The notes under the pieces were generated by a model, which saw only the letters and a list, made by a program, of their open reading frames with translations, had not been told where the DNA came from and searched no databases. A stretch of DNA of 64,000 bases from Ascaphus truei (Eukaryota; Chordata; Amphibia; Anura; Ascaphidae), in assembly GCA_036426205.1 (NCBI GenBank), contig CM071570.1, positions 52,436,984 through 52,500,983 on the forward strand. Reading direction: 5' to 3'. Made by a program: the position numbers and the translations under genes. Shown one piece after another: positions 9,185 through 20,270 of this stretch (position 1 is the first letter of the stretch; each line of letters opens with the position of its first letter).

Positions 9185-11330
9185 GTGGGGGTGCCGAACT
9201 CGGCACGAATCGAAAAGACCGCTCCCTTTGATGACGAATATGATCCCAGGAGACAGAGCGGGAGCAGTGGATCACCGAATATTTCTGTAGCTAAAGCAGC
9301 TGCAAGAGAAGCCTGGCGTAATATAATAAAGCTGCTAAAATTTCAAATGAAGATGGAGACCCCAATATCCCTGAAGGGACGTGTCATCCAAATCAAAAGG
9401 CGAAAAGAAAAAGAAAGCAGTTCTTACTACCGTGGAAGGAACAGACACGTTTGGCAATCCTGTGGGAAAGGGGGACCGAGTTGCCCTGAAGCCTAGAGAA
9501 AATGGAGAATTCGTCCCGCGGGTCACCGAATATCCAGAGGCCCCAGGCAGAAGTCGTGTACCCCAAGAAGTGTCTGTCCGTGCCACAGTGAGGAACCCTC
9601 GGCCAACCATCCCGGGAAGTGAGTCAGAGCCAGTGAGTGACGATCCCTTGACCAGCCCTGAAGATACACCTGCAAGCTGCCAGGCATGACTGTGATCTAC
9701 TCTGTGAAGAATGTGAAAGGGAGAGAAAAAATAATGCTGAGCTACAGAAGACTGTCTCCAATTTACTCGGCGGCCAAGACCCGAATTGGAGATCTCAAGA
9801 CTGAGCTAGATACTGCAAATTCTACTATTTCCGCCATGAGGAAAAGCAGAGCCAATTGATAAAATGTTGGCTACGCTAAAGTGGAAGTATGGAGGAGCAC
9901 TGAAGCAGATGACAGTCTTCCGAAAGAGGTTCACACTCTTCACATAGAGCTGAATGCCTCACAACAGGAGGTCAATAGTGGATAGGTGGACGTATCTCAG
10001 AAAAAGGTTCAGACATTCCGCAGAGACTGGATGCCTCACATCATGAACCAACAGCTGCCGCACGACCTGGAAGTTTCCAGAAAGGAACTACACATCTCAC
10101 GAGGTGCTGGACATTGCTAAAGAAACTATTGGTAATCTGAAACAGATCTCAAAGTCTCTCAGAAGGAGCTTCAGACCCTCACTTAGAGAGGAAGTCTCAC
10201 ACCAAGATTGTCATTCTCAAAGCAGATGTGCGTAAATGGAAGGAGGACTGCAAAGAGGCCCTGAGAATACAGAGGCTGAAAAAGGAGAAATTCAAGATTA
10301 AAAAGAGAAAACTTAAAACTGAAAGAAGAAAATTTTCAGTTAACAGAAAAGTCAAGGAAAGTTTGACGCAGAGCACCGACTGCAGAACCAACTGCAGGTC
10401 TGCGTACACACCTCCGCATGCGGGAGGAGAAGCAGCAAACGCTATAGGAAGAAAACTGCAGGCTGCTAAAGAGGTAAAGCGCTGCAGGAACGTCTGAATA
10501 CCAGTATGTCCACAGAGCAGTATGAGAGCTAAGGCCACGCTGCATGTCTCAGAAGCATCGTTGAAGTGGGGCTTCGATACCAGGTGACTCTGTATAAGGG
10601 GAGCGTGAAAGGCTCAGAAACTGGAGCAAAGCTAGAGACAGAGAGACTGTTCCATTCCTTGAGTCATACACCAGGAGAAAACAGACGCAGCGGCAACCTT
10701 GACGACAAAAATTACAGGCTCCAGATATATGAAGGAGACTCTGATAAAGATTCCTCCAATAAGGAAAAGGTATTGGCTCGCCCCAGCCCAGTATCCCACA
10801 GTAACTAATGCCCTAAGACAGGGTACAGTGAGAGTTGGGGATCCACGCCAACTTCAAAACAAATTACGAAGTTTGAGCCACCAAAGAAAGCATGCACAAC
10901 CTACAGCTGCCAACAGGCAACAAACAGAGGTAGGAGTGCAGAATCAAAGCCAGAAGAATCCTTAGCTGAAGACGCTGAACTGGCGACTCCGGGTGTGGAG
11001 AAGCTGCAGAAAGACCACTTCAAGAGCAGAAAACTCTAAGGACTAGTCCTAACTGCTCTACAACTGTTGCCATACACTTGTGTCTACAAAAGGATGCCTG
11101 ACGCAACAGAAATCTCAAGACCGCGCACGCGATAAAAAGACTTTACGTGGAAAAAGTTCTCCTGAGCGACTGGGAGTGCTGATCTCAAGCACCTGGGAGG
11201 AGACAAAATAAACTGGAGAAAGGGCTCCAATCCCAGTGGAACAGAGGGTCTCTTCCTCCATCCACCTCTCATTCAAGTCACGAGATATCTAGAATGAAGT
11301 GGAAGGATGGCTTTGGCCGTGGTAAGCCCG
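9185..11330 (+). pseudogene. decayed coiled-coil protein inside the LTR element
   Basis: Successive broken plus-strand frames give a protein-like series. A basic N-terminal part (9381-9689) has a lysine cluster followed by a proline-rich stretch. Heptad-like segments follow: ELQKTVSNLL (about 9735), LKTELDTANSTISAMRK (about 9797), VDVSQKKVQTF (about 9987), LEVSRKELHIS (about 10068) and LKVSQKELQTL (about 10146). Then comes a very basic stretch at 10228-10400. The repeated SxKELxxL pattern indicates a long coiled coil. It may be a divergent Gag-like protein or a captured host gene; I do not recognise the family. Frameshifts and stops break it throughout, and some could be sequencing indels. 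Confidence 0.5.
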
Positions 11331-11354
11331 AGCTTCCCACAAACAGGGGAGGTA

Positions 11355-11897
11355 TGTACAGGGGACTTATCCCTGTTCAGTAATGTGCCTTAATCTAGCA
11401 GTGTGTAGTATTAAACACCCACCTGCCTGATTAGATTGCTTACAAAAGCCTCTTTGAGGCAGGAAGTACTCCTTGCTCTGACTGAGAGCTGACCTTTGGA
11501 GACAGCACATGTCTTGAGCTCTGCCCAGCATAGCTGATTGCAAGACACCAAACAAGACTTCATAACCTGAATGCTGATATTTTCTGTGCACGCACGGTTG
11601 CGGTTCCAGAGAGCAGAGAAGCTTACTCTACAGAAGCTAACAGATAAGACTTCATTATTAAGAGACTGCTTATATCTGCTTTTTCATGCTATCTGTTTGG
11701 GGTTGGAGAATGCTTAACTAATGGAGATGTGAACTATGCATAGGATTTCACTAGAAATACTACCAAGTGAATGGAAGCTTTGTTCCCCCCCTGTGTTTGG
11801 TATTAAGTCCTGATGAAAAGGAACAGGCACAATAACGCCTATTATAATTTCACATTATAAAGCCTCTCTATTGTGGTACGCTTGACGCCCGTCTACA
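11355..11897 (+). repeat. 3' LTR
   Basis: It matches the 5' LTR from TGTACAGGGG to GTCTACA. The purine-rich tract just before it would prime plus-strand DNA synthesis. Compared with the 5' LTR it has lost many single bases, while substitutions are comparatively few. Confidence 0.93.
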
Positions 11898-11967
11898 GTC
11901 ACCAACTGCTGAACGTTTATTCTTTTTTCTGAGAAAAACTATACTTGAGCCTCTGCATCTATTATAG

Positions 11968-12500
11968 TTGCTGATTGTATTGTATTGTATGTCTTTATTT
12001 ATATAGAGCCAAAAGTGTACTCAGCGCTTGGCAAAGAATACAGTACGAGGAATTATAATAATACAATAAGCGCAACAAAATCAGACAATAGGAAAGGAAA
12101 TCCCTGCCACAAAGAGCTTACAATCTAAGTGAAATGATGGGAGATTTACAGAGACAGCAGGTGAGGGAATGTGTTGTAGATGGCAGTGCTTGGCCACAAT
12201 GGGTGGTAGGAGTGACTATGTGTGTGTATGTCTGGGTTCAGGCCTAGAGGAGATCCCCAGCAGCAGGAAGGAGTAGATAGAAAGTGTGACTAGAGGATTT
12301 GTGGGGGTGCTTTTTATTGAGGGGTAAAGTAGTTGTTGGGAGAGAGGTGTATAAATAATGGTGGAGTGGGGAAGTTGGAGAGAACAGAGATGTTCACAAA
12401 GGAGTGAGGAAACAGTAAACAGAAAAAGCAATAGCGAGGGCATAGTGAGATGCAGGAGGAGAGACTTCCCAGTTATTGGAGGATATGAAGCGTACACATA
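11968..12500 (-). mobile_element. L2-type LINE 3' end, diverged subfamily
   Basis: On the minus strand it ends with TAGATTGTAAGCTC, a GGCAGGGATTTCC-like block and the ACATACAATACAATACAAT tail shared with the copy at 4478-6107. Sequence upstream of the tail differs from that copy, so it is another subfamily. The 93-codon minus ORF at 12216-12497 is low-complexity 3' UTR and is not a credible gene. Confidence 0.65.
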
Positions 12501-13735
12501 ATCACAGCATTTAGAAAGTCAAAGTGATCACCACTTCATGTTAATACTGTACTCTACTGTTATCTTGAAAAAAACATATTGTACTGTACAAAAAAACCTC
12601 ACCTACTGTATTACATATTTCTATAGGTTAAGGGCACAACCCAATTTAACATTTAGCTCTCAGTGGCCAGTAATGATAGACAATCACTACTGCACTTAAT
12701 TAAACCTCTACGCACTGTATCCTTTTTTGTTCCATAAATTGAAAAAAGCTACTCTATGCAAAAAGTAGCAACCACCAAGCTCTCATTATTCAATTCATCT
12801 TTTTGTAAATAATACATCTAGAAATATTAAATGGTACTTTCTACAGAGCTCCAGTTTTACAGATAGCTGAGCCATCACATTTATGACTAATAACTATCTG
12901 ACAGAAAACCAAACACATTTACAATATACAGAGCCATTACTCAGAGGTATTAAAGCAGTGCAGACCTTTCTCAGTTTCATCATTGCTGTGAAAGTACATT
13001 TGTGGAACCTCATTTTAGTCAACAAAGTTGCACGCTTTTTTTAATGAAAGGTTGTTTCTGAAGCATTGCCAAAGTTAACAGTGCTATCATGGCTACACCA
13101 ATGGGGGGATTCATTATTGTTTAACTCTAGTGTTTCATTTTAAGCAAAACAATAAAAGTTCAAATGAACTTCAAATTCACATAAAAGTATCAGAGCATGT
13201 TGAAGGTTGAAGAATATCAACCAAGCATTGCACTGGAGCAAAACATTGATACATTGCAAACACTTCCACCCAAATATCTCATAAATCATATTTTTTTTTA
13301 TGGCTATGTTCTAAAAAGACAATTTCAAAAATTAGATTTAACAAGCAACTGAGACAGATTGGCTACGGATTCTAAGTAGAAGATGTCAGGAGCCCTCAGG
13401 TACTTTATTAAGGAATACAATTGAGGCATAAAACAACTGGCAGGTTAAAATCTAAAAATTATAAATTCCATGGTTGAAATGTAATCATGATTTTTTTTAA
13501 TATATAAAAATCTGCACATGGAAATCGATCTGGTTTTAAAGTGCTCTCCTCCTTTGTAGCTCATACATGATACAAAAATGTGCACATTTGTTTAACAAAA
13601 TTGTGCAAACTTGTGTATACAGTACAAGTAAATTACATATCACTTCCCTTTTTTTCACTTTGAAAAATGTATAAAATATATACTTTTGTAATGTTCCTCA
13701 GTATGAAGACTGAGACGGTCAGTAGTCTCTCAAAA
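12501..13735. other. AT-rich stretch without recognised features
   Basis: No ORF, repeat boundary or RNA motif was recognised. Homopolymer A and T runs are common. It may be unique intergenic or intronic sequence. Confidence 0.4.
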
Positions 13736-13739
13736 GCAA

Positions 13740-14163
13740 TTCAGGTAGAACTTGGCCCTTTGTGATCTCCACTACATACAAGGGCCCTGAGGGTTGGTAC
13801 ATTATAATTAAGTGGACAATTGAATCCAAAGAGATCATGATAGCAAATTCATTATGGCTACTGTACAATATCCTCACTAAACAAGTCGCCCAGGAGGTGC
13901 GTATCATAGATGATAACTTGAACACCATGCTAACCCCAATGGACAGATCAAGCTATGGAGTTAAATTGTCCTCTTCAGACACCCATTTAATTAATACTCC
14001 ACATGGAAAAAAGCTTGTGATTTCTTGGACCAAGAGCAATCCAGTTATGAGAGATTATACATATTTCTCCACTCAATATTCTTCTTATTCCTGTATTAAC
14101 CATTTCCTACTTGATATTACTCAGAGAGATCAGAGTAAGAAGAATTATAGGCTAAAGCTGTAA
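13740..14163 (+). pseudogene. Tx1/L1-type ORF2 endonuclease fragment
   Basis: The frame beginning at 13762 reads YKGPEGWYIIIKWTIES, corresponding to the 'DPEGRYIIVKGTI' strand of L1/Tx1 APE endonucleases. Next comes a region matching the mid-domain (LNTMLTPMDRSS, then RDYTYFSTQYSSYSCINHFLL, equivalent to the 'DYTFYSHPHNSYSRIDYFL' motif). The N-terminal catalytic part is missing. The continuation reappears after a CT-rich insertion. It is non-functional. Confidence 0.75.
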
Positions 14164-14179
14164 AATTCTGGGCATTATT

Positions 14180-14259
14180 GAAATCCTTGCCCTCTGATTG
14201 GTTATAATTCTGGGCATTATTCATTCAGTAATACCAGGAATTTTTGGGGTCTCTCTCTC

Positions 14260-14336
<77 letters not shown>

Positions 14337-14357
14337 CTCTCTCTCTCTTTCTCTTCT
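14180..14357. repeat. CT microsatellite with flanking short duplication
   Basis: A run of CT dinucleotides fills about 14250-14357 with two CGGT interruptions. Just upstream, ATTCTGGGCATTATT occurs twice (14165-14179 and 14207-14221) around 27 bp, suggesting a small insertion or slippage. The run splits the L1 endonuclease relic, and ORFs through it are artefacts of the repeat. Confidence 0.85.
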
Positions 14358-14361
14358 TCAG

Positions 14362-14680
14362 GGATTATTATTTACATATGCTATAGGAGTGTTTTCCCTG
14401 TTGTATATCACACACCGATATCTTTGGAGATAGAGTTGCCTATGGATCGCAAGACTAGACATCACCGGTCTTTCAATACATCTCTATTACAATTAAAATA
14501 AATTAAGCCTTTGCTCCAACAATGGTGGGAGAAGATCATAGAATTAAAGGATAATTGGGAAACAAGGCTAGGGATGGGTTGACCATACTGCAAGATGTAA
14601 CCAAATTAAGAGGGGAGCTCAAATTTCTTGACACAGAGCAAGTCGAGTATTTGTTGAATTTGTGGATCCATGGACCTAAC
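14362..14680 (+). pseudogene. Tx1/L1 ORF2 fragment after the CT insertion
   Basis: Translation resumes with TPISLEIELPMDRKTRH, matching the end of the L1 endonuclease where 'SDHAPISLE' is expected, then NTSLLQLK and QQWWEKIIELKDN. The catalytic SDH has decayed. It continues the fragment at 13740-14163. Confidence 0.65.
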
Positions 14681-14689
14681 AGGTATAAA

Positions 14690-15185
14690 ATAACCATCAT
14701 ATAATATAATATAAAACACTATAAGTGAAAGTCATGTGTGACCATCTGGAGCTAAAATGTGACCATCTGGAGCTAAAACAAATAACACTGGTGTGTGACA
14801 TAAACCTCATGCAGTGACTACATAAGTCACTGCCCATACAAAACAAAAAATGTGCGCTACTTCAAATTACAACTGACTGCCTTGAAGATATACAGTAATC
14901 AAACAACAGCAATGACAAAAAGTACAAAGAACCACAATGAGGGAGGAGATGCTGGTGTTAAAGTCCAGACTGCATCCTCACTCTGGAGAGTGTAATCCCC
15001 ACTCAAGCTTCCTGGTCTCTGCCTCAACCAATGGGTGTGCGCGCTGGAACAGCTTTACGTGACCTCAACGCGTTTCATAACAACGTACTTCGTCAGGGGA
15101 AGGAGCACACATGTATCTGGAACTGTTAATAGGTTCACAGACATGAGTGCTGCTACCTTAGCGCAAGTGCAAAATGCAAAAAATT
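14690..15185 (-). mobile_element. hammerhead-bearing non-coding retroelement copy
   Basis: On the minus strand the segment carries the hammerhead-like core at 15066-15097, then a CATTGGTTGAGG CCAAT-type motif and about 350 bp without coding potential, ending near a TATAATATAA-rich tract at 14698-14720. The tandem phrase 'gaccatctggagctaaaa' (14739-14776) occurs twice. It separates two Tx1-L1 relics, so it probably inserted into L1 sequence. Confidence 0.4.
15066..15097 (-). ncRNA. hammerhead-like core
   Basis: The minus strand reads CTGACGA (one change from CTGATGA), a decayed stem region, then GAAACGCGTT. The helix III form (A-C-GC-G-T) and the T at the cleavage position are intact, but helix II retains only some pairs. 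This copy is probably inactive. Confidence 0.5.
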
Positions 15186-15189
15186 AAAA

Positions 15190-15480
15190 AATTAAGAATG
15201 ATAAGATTTAACCTTAAAAGTGACACTATCCACTATCAAATCAGCAAAAATTACATATTTTAAAGATTTATTTGTAAACAACGTATTTATGTCTATGCAT
15301 CAACTGAATGAGTGTATAAGAGAGAGTTTTCCTTTCTATCAGTATTTTAAAATCCAATATATGACTAGAGATGGGAAAACTGGTCCAAATCCCTTCGAGG
15401 ATTTTCCCGGGTGTTCTAGACCATTGTTAAGAATTGGAACTTGGACTCCATATTGAATCAGATTACAAATCAGCACTTGG
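15190..15480 (+). pseudogene. possible Tx1/L1 ORF2 C-terminal fragment
   Basis: The frame gives LFVNNVFMSMHQLNECI then FPFYQYFKIQYMTRD. This resembles the L1 segment 'LF..G.L.SF..L...F.L....FFRYLQLRHF' downstream of the reverse transcriptase. The match is short and pattern-based. If right, it belongs with the L1 relic at 13740-14680, interrupted by the preceding element. Confidence 0.45.
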
Positions 15481-16365
15481 ATTACTTTCCAAATACTTGA
15501 AATGTGTGTGGGGGAGGGGGGGAGAGGGAGAGAAAGAGTTTATTTGTTTTAAAATAAAATATTACAATTCAGTATATGTCTGGCACTCTGGCAGATGATA
15601 CAGTAAATATTTGTGTCCCTGTTCTGTTACACCTTAGCAACCTTGGTGCATATTGGTCCCTGTTCTGTTACACCTTAGCAACCTTGGTGCATATTGGTCA
15701 TGTAGCATCAAATGAGTGCTCATACCTTTTAGGATCTCCCCCCCCCCCCCTGGCTTCCTTTAAAAGCAGATCACTTACACTTACACTTCCTGGTTGACAG
15801 TTTAATGTTCCTTGTGGAGCACACCTGAGATACCTGTGTGGTATGCTAACAACTGAATTAGCTATCTTTGTGAGCAGTGAGTCGCTCAAAAGTATGATGT
15901 TACAGTGATGCCACCCAGTAGCTTGTTTAGCTCACACTAATAGAGCTGTTGCCAAGAAAAGCAGTGGTTCTGGGTTCTGCTCCTGTTGGGTTTCACACCA
16001 GTACATAATTCCACAGAGTGCCATAGCCTCGTCAACTCTTTATAGTTAATATGGAAATTATTTTAAGAAGTGTGGGATGGGACTAATTTAAATAGACTTT
16101 GCATAGGCATTAGCATATCTGCCAGAGTACCTCAAGTGTGCTCCTTTTTCAGCACAGGCATGTCCCCCTAATTTATTTGGAGTGAGGTTTTTGGGGACAT
16201 ATATATAGAACTGTAGATACTATGAAATTGGAAGTCTCTTTCATGAATTTGCCTTTTTGAGACTGATCTTCGGAATTCTGGAAATGTATTAAAATATTGG
16301 AACCCTTGTTGCCATCCCCTGGACTAGAGAAAGTGTTCCTTCAAGCTGACCCGCTGGATATTTAC
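15481..16365. repeat. unclassified stretch with a 41-bp exact tandem duplication
   Basis: Units 15617-15657 and 15658-15698 are identical. A poly-C run lies at 15739-15750. No coding or RNA feature is recognised. Translation downstream of the PLE relic shows no GIY-YIG endonuclease, so the PLE copy ends near 16367. Confidence 0.5.
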
Positions 16366-16366
16366 A

Positions 16367-17700
16367 CTAAATAAATGTATTCTTAAGTTCGTCCGCCTGT
16401 TTGGCAAACGTCCCTGGACTGGAACAGTTACGCCTCAAGCGGACGAACTGGCCCTTTGGGATATTGCGGATCCACTGTGGGTTATGGTGGCTATCGGCCT
16501 TTAGATAGTTGTTTGCCTGTACTGGTTTAAAGAATGTTTGTGTATGAATTTGATTATCTACTACACTGATACTTAATGACATGTAAATTTTAAGTTCTTA
16601 TTATTGTTAAGATACAAAATAAATGTGTGAAGTAACTCAAAATCCCCATCCCAAATAAAAATTATATCACCAATGTAGCGCCGCCAGAGCACAAGATTTG
16701 CACCAAGTGGGCAGTTGTTCCAAATAGCCTCATCTTCCCAATGCCCCATAAAAAGGTTTGCATAACTTGGTGCAAATCTCGTGCCCATGGCGGTGCCACA
16801 TACCTGCAAATAATAATGTGAATTGAAACAAAAATAATTATGTGTAAGTATAAAATTAATCCCATCTAGTAAAAATATTTTGAGGGCAGATGACATGGTC
16901 ATATCGCCCTCAAAGGCCTCCTGTATGACCTGACATCCCAATCGATGGTCTATGATGGTATACAGGGATGTGACATCTGCTGTCACCCAAACATAGCCAG
17001 GGCGCCACTCAACATCACGCAGGATTTGCAAAACATGGGTGGTGTCACGTAAGTGAGATTTAAGTTTGATAACAAGTGGCTGCAAATGATAATCTATAAA
17101 TTGAGACAGATTGGATACAAGTGATTGAATACCAGAAATAATAGGACGACCTGGTGGTTCCTGGAGACATTTGTGTATCTTAAGAATAAAATAAAACGTG
17201 GATGTGAAATGTTAAAATACTCATATTCATCCTGCGTGATGGCTTTACTGGTGAGACCCTTATCTAACAGGGAAACCAATTCAACATGGTAGAAATCTGT
17301 GGGGTTCATGGCAAGGGGGAGGTAAGTGGCGGTGTCACCGAGAAGCCTCAATGATTCTTGGACATAATATGTAGTGTCCATCACCACCACCACACACCCC
17401 CCCCCCCCCCCTTGTCAGTTGGTTTAATAACAATCGTGTCGTTCCAACGCTGTTTTTTCTTCTATATTTAGATTGTCTTTTTTGATTTTAAAAGTACGAC
17501 TGTTCCAGATCAGGTGAAACCATTTCCACAAAAGTACTCACCAGATGACCCTGGGCAAACGTAGTATTGAAAGTGGACTGCTTTTTGAAAACAGTAGTGC
17601 TAGATATAGCACTAGTGCTACTAGAGTCAACCTGGTTACTGATGGCATCCTTCGAAAAATATTTCTTTAAGGTATATGCTATGAATTGTCTCCCTGTTTT
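16367..17700 (-). pseudogene. Penelope-like element reverse transcriptase relic
   Basis: Read on the minus strand, the motifs follow PLE order: an N-terminal STFNTTFAQGHLVSTFVEMV block (about 17580), NDTIVIKPTDKGG (about 17430), VTADVTSLYT with the motif A aspartate, ICRYVAPPW/QVCGTAMGTRFAPSYANLF (motif B), YIGDIIFIW (motif C) and KGQFVRLRRNCSS with a following QADELK. PLEs copy themselves by target-primed reverse transcription and normally have a GIY-YIG nuclease; none is visible here. Motif C reads YIGDI instead of YIDDI, losing a catalytic aspartate. A poly-C run at 17396-17411 and frameshifts also break the frame. Confidence 0.88.
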
Positions 17701-17937
17701 TGTTTCTCATTTCATGATTTGAAAGATCACCTGTGCAGTCTCATTGAGGATCACAGGACTTTCCATTTGGACATTGATTGATGGTCAGGATATCACAGTC
17801 GGTGTATGTTTTTCTGGCGCCAGGTTTATTTGTTATATGTATCCAGAATGGTGCACATTTTGATATCTATTGTTCTTATCGCTGTTCTTCTTATCTGTAC
17901 AGAAACAAATAAAAATAATATCTAAAAAAAAAAAATG
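17701..17937 (+). mobile_element. A-tailed retroelement 3' end, unclassified
   Basis: The segment ends with AAATAAAAATAATATCT followed by eleven A residues at 17926-17936, which looks like the tail of a retrotransposed transcript. Upstream is non-coding. It may be a Tx1-L1 3' UTR, but no diagnostic motif was found. Confidence 0.3.
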
Positions 17938-18879
17938 TAATTCAGGTGCTACAGAAACTTAATATAGAAACAGACTTGGTGCCAAAGATCCTGTGGCACC
18001 AAGTAAAGGTTCTAGCTGCAGAAACATACTCTGGATGGTAAGAATGACTCCCCCCAACTCTTCTGAGCCAGTTATGACTTTTACGGTCCCTGGAGCCGCG
18101 TCATTTTGCTTTTCTTTGTGTGGCTCTGGGCACAGAAAGTCTGGCTACATATGTAAATGAGGGACTGCAAAATTGAGGTGCCCACAGACCAGACCAGGGA
18201 TGAGAAGTTCATACTGTTTGGGACCTGCACACATTAAATTGCAGTAGTATTCACCATTACTACAGTAAACTGACAAAAAAACCTCAAATAATAAAAACAG
18301 ACACTGGGTGGATATTACTAAGGTAGCCAGTAATGTACTAAAGACAATTCAGGCCTGAGTGGTCAATTTATTTTAACCATGCAGTGTTTTATGGTATATT
18401 CTATATTGGTTGCATCCCTTGTTGTGAATACTTTGGTCAAAGTTTACAGAAACTTGTACTTTGATCACTGTACTGTATCATTCACTAGCTTATATTGTTA
18501 AAAATATATATCCCAAGAAATTAAGATGAGTTATTGATTGTAATGGCAGCATTTGGGGATATCTGAAGAAGTAAAGAGATGGGGCTAATTCCTAAATATA
18601 AGATTGTGAATAGATCATATGACAGACAACTGTTATTTGTTGAACAATGATGACATGTTTAAGCACAAACCACCCTGTAGAAAAATAGGAAAATGTGATT
18701 ACCATCCTCAGTGACAAGTGAAACAATAAAAAAATATATGAAATGGAATACCGCTGTAAGAGACACGGGCAGAGGTACAACCAGGGAGACAGATTTGGGG
18801 GAAATTAAACCATGGCTTTATTCAGCCCATCACTTTAAACAATGCTGTAACCACAAAATAAATAAAACAAACCCATTGT

Positions 18880-20270
18880 AAGGGCTATCTCAGAAGAGGG
18901 GCAGTTCTGGATTTGGTCATATCAAACAATGTAGAAGTAATAGCAAATATTCAAGTCCTGGAACATTTGGGTAACAGTGATCATAACATGGTCCCATTTG
19001 AAATAAATTATCAAAAAACAGAATACTTGGGTTCAACAAAGACCTTAAACTTTAGAAATGCAGATTTTAATAAATTGAGGACTAATCTACGAGTAATACA
19101 TTGGGATGATGTTTTTGCAGGGGAAAATGTAGAAGATAAATGGGGCAGTCTTTCAAACATTGTTAGAAAAGCACACTTATCAGTATATACCCTTAGGGAA
19201 TAAGTATAAAAGAAATAAGTCAAAACCAATGGGGCTAAATAAACAGGTAGGAGAGGAAATGGAAAAGAAGAGATAGGCGTTTTGATTCTTTAAGTCAGAA
19301 GGGACAGAGGCAGCATATCATAATTATAAGGAATGTAACCAAAAATTGCAAAAGGGCAATCAAATTAGCAAAAAGGATAATGAAAAAATGATTGCAATAG
19401 AAAGTAAGATCAACCCTAAAAAGTTATTTATCTACTTTAATAACAAAAAAAATGAGAAAAGAAAATATAGGACCCTTTCAGTGTGAGATGGGCAGGCAGA
19501 TTATTATTATTATAAGGAAAATATTCTTTGCCTCTGTGTTTACCAGGGAAGAATCAATTTCAATTGTAGTGCCGCAGGAGGAAGCCACAACCTCTATATT
19601 AATGAACAATTGGTTAACTGAGGAAGAAGTTCATAGGCAGCTTGAAAAAATTAAAAGAGTTAAGTTCAGTAATAGTCAAACCATTACATTTAATATTCAA
19701 GGACTCCATTTCCACAGGCTCAGTACCACAATATTGGAGTAAAGTAGATGTGGTGCCTATATTTAAAAAGGGAGCTAGATCACAACCGGGAAATTACATA
19801 CTTGTAAGCCCGACTTCAATAGTGGGGAAACTACTTGGAGGTTGAATATGAGATAATATTCAGGAATACCTAATGGAAAACAAAATTCTTAGTAATAGTC
19901 AGCATGGATTTATGAAGGATAGATCATGTCAAACTAACCTTAGTTGTTTCTTTGAGGAGGCAAGTAGGAATTTAGACCAGGGTAATACAGTTGATGTGGT
20001 TTACTTAGATTTTGCAAAGGCTTTTTATACGGTTCCACACAAGAGGTTGGTGTACAAAATAAAGCAAATTGGACTCAGTAAAAATATATGCACCTGGATT
20101 GAAAACTGGTTGAAGGATAGACAATAGAGGGTTGTCATACTGTAAATGGAACTTTTTCAGGTTGGGCTAAGGTCGTGAGTGGTGTACCTCAGGGATCGGT
20201 ACTGGGACCCCTGCTTTTTAACTTATTTATTAATGACCTAATTAATTACATAATAGTGTAAAAAATGACC
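18880..20270 (+). pseudogene. CR1-clade LINE: endonuclease end and reverse transcriptase
   Basis: The first part gives LDLVISNNVEV then LGNSDHNMVPFEI (the SDH is the catalytic end of the APE endonuclease) and TLNFRNADFNKLR, as in CR1. After frameshifts come VDVVPIFKKG, ILSNSQHGFMKDRSCQTNL, VDVVYLDFAKAFYTVPHKR and, past a stop at 20127, [19 protein letters not shown]. Motif A reads AFYTV rather than AFDTV, so one catalytic aspartate is replaced. The copy stops at motif B and runs into a PLE relic. It shares its family with the scrap at 1945-2094. Confidence 0.88.

Larger units (their letters stand above)
7465..11897 (+). mobile_element. complete non-autonomous LTR retrotransposon
   Basis: Two LTRs of about 545 bp, starting TG and ending CA, enclose 3.3 kb and are flanked by a perfect 5-bp duplication, GTCAC. 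A TGG-starting primer-binding-like stretch begins at 8019, five bases after the 5' LTR. A purine-rich ACAGGGGAGG tract ends a few bases before the 3' LTR. The interior shows no protease, reverse transcriptase, RNase H or integrase motif on either strand, so proteins must have been supplied in trans. It instead carries remnants of a lysine/glutamate-rich coiled-coil protein. Class (Ty3-like or ERV-like) cannot be settled without pol. Confidence 0.88.

Noticed and set aside
14198..14501. Two Ser/Leu-rich ORFs
   Set aside because: They are products of the CT microsatellite.
16386..16448. AGTTCGTCCGC / GCGGACGAACT inverted repeat as an operator or MITE end
   Set aside because: Both halves fall in the PLE coding relic (GQFVRLRRN and QADELK), so the symmetry is probably incidental.
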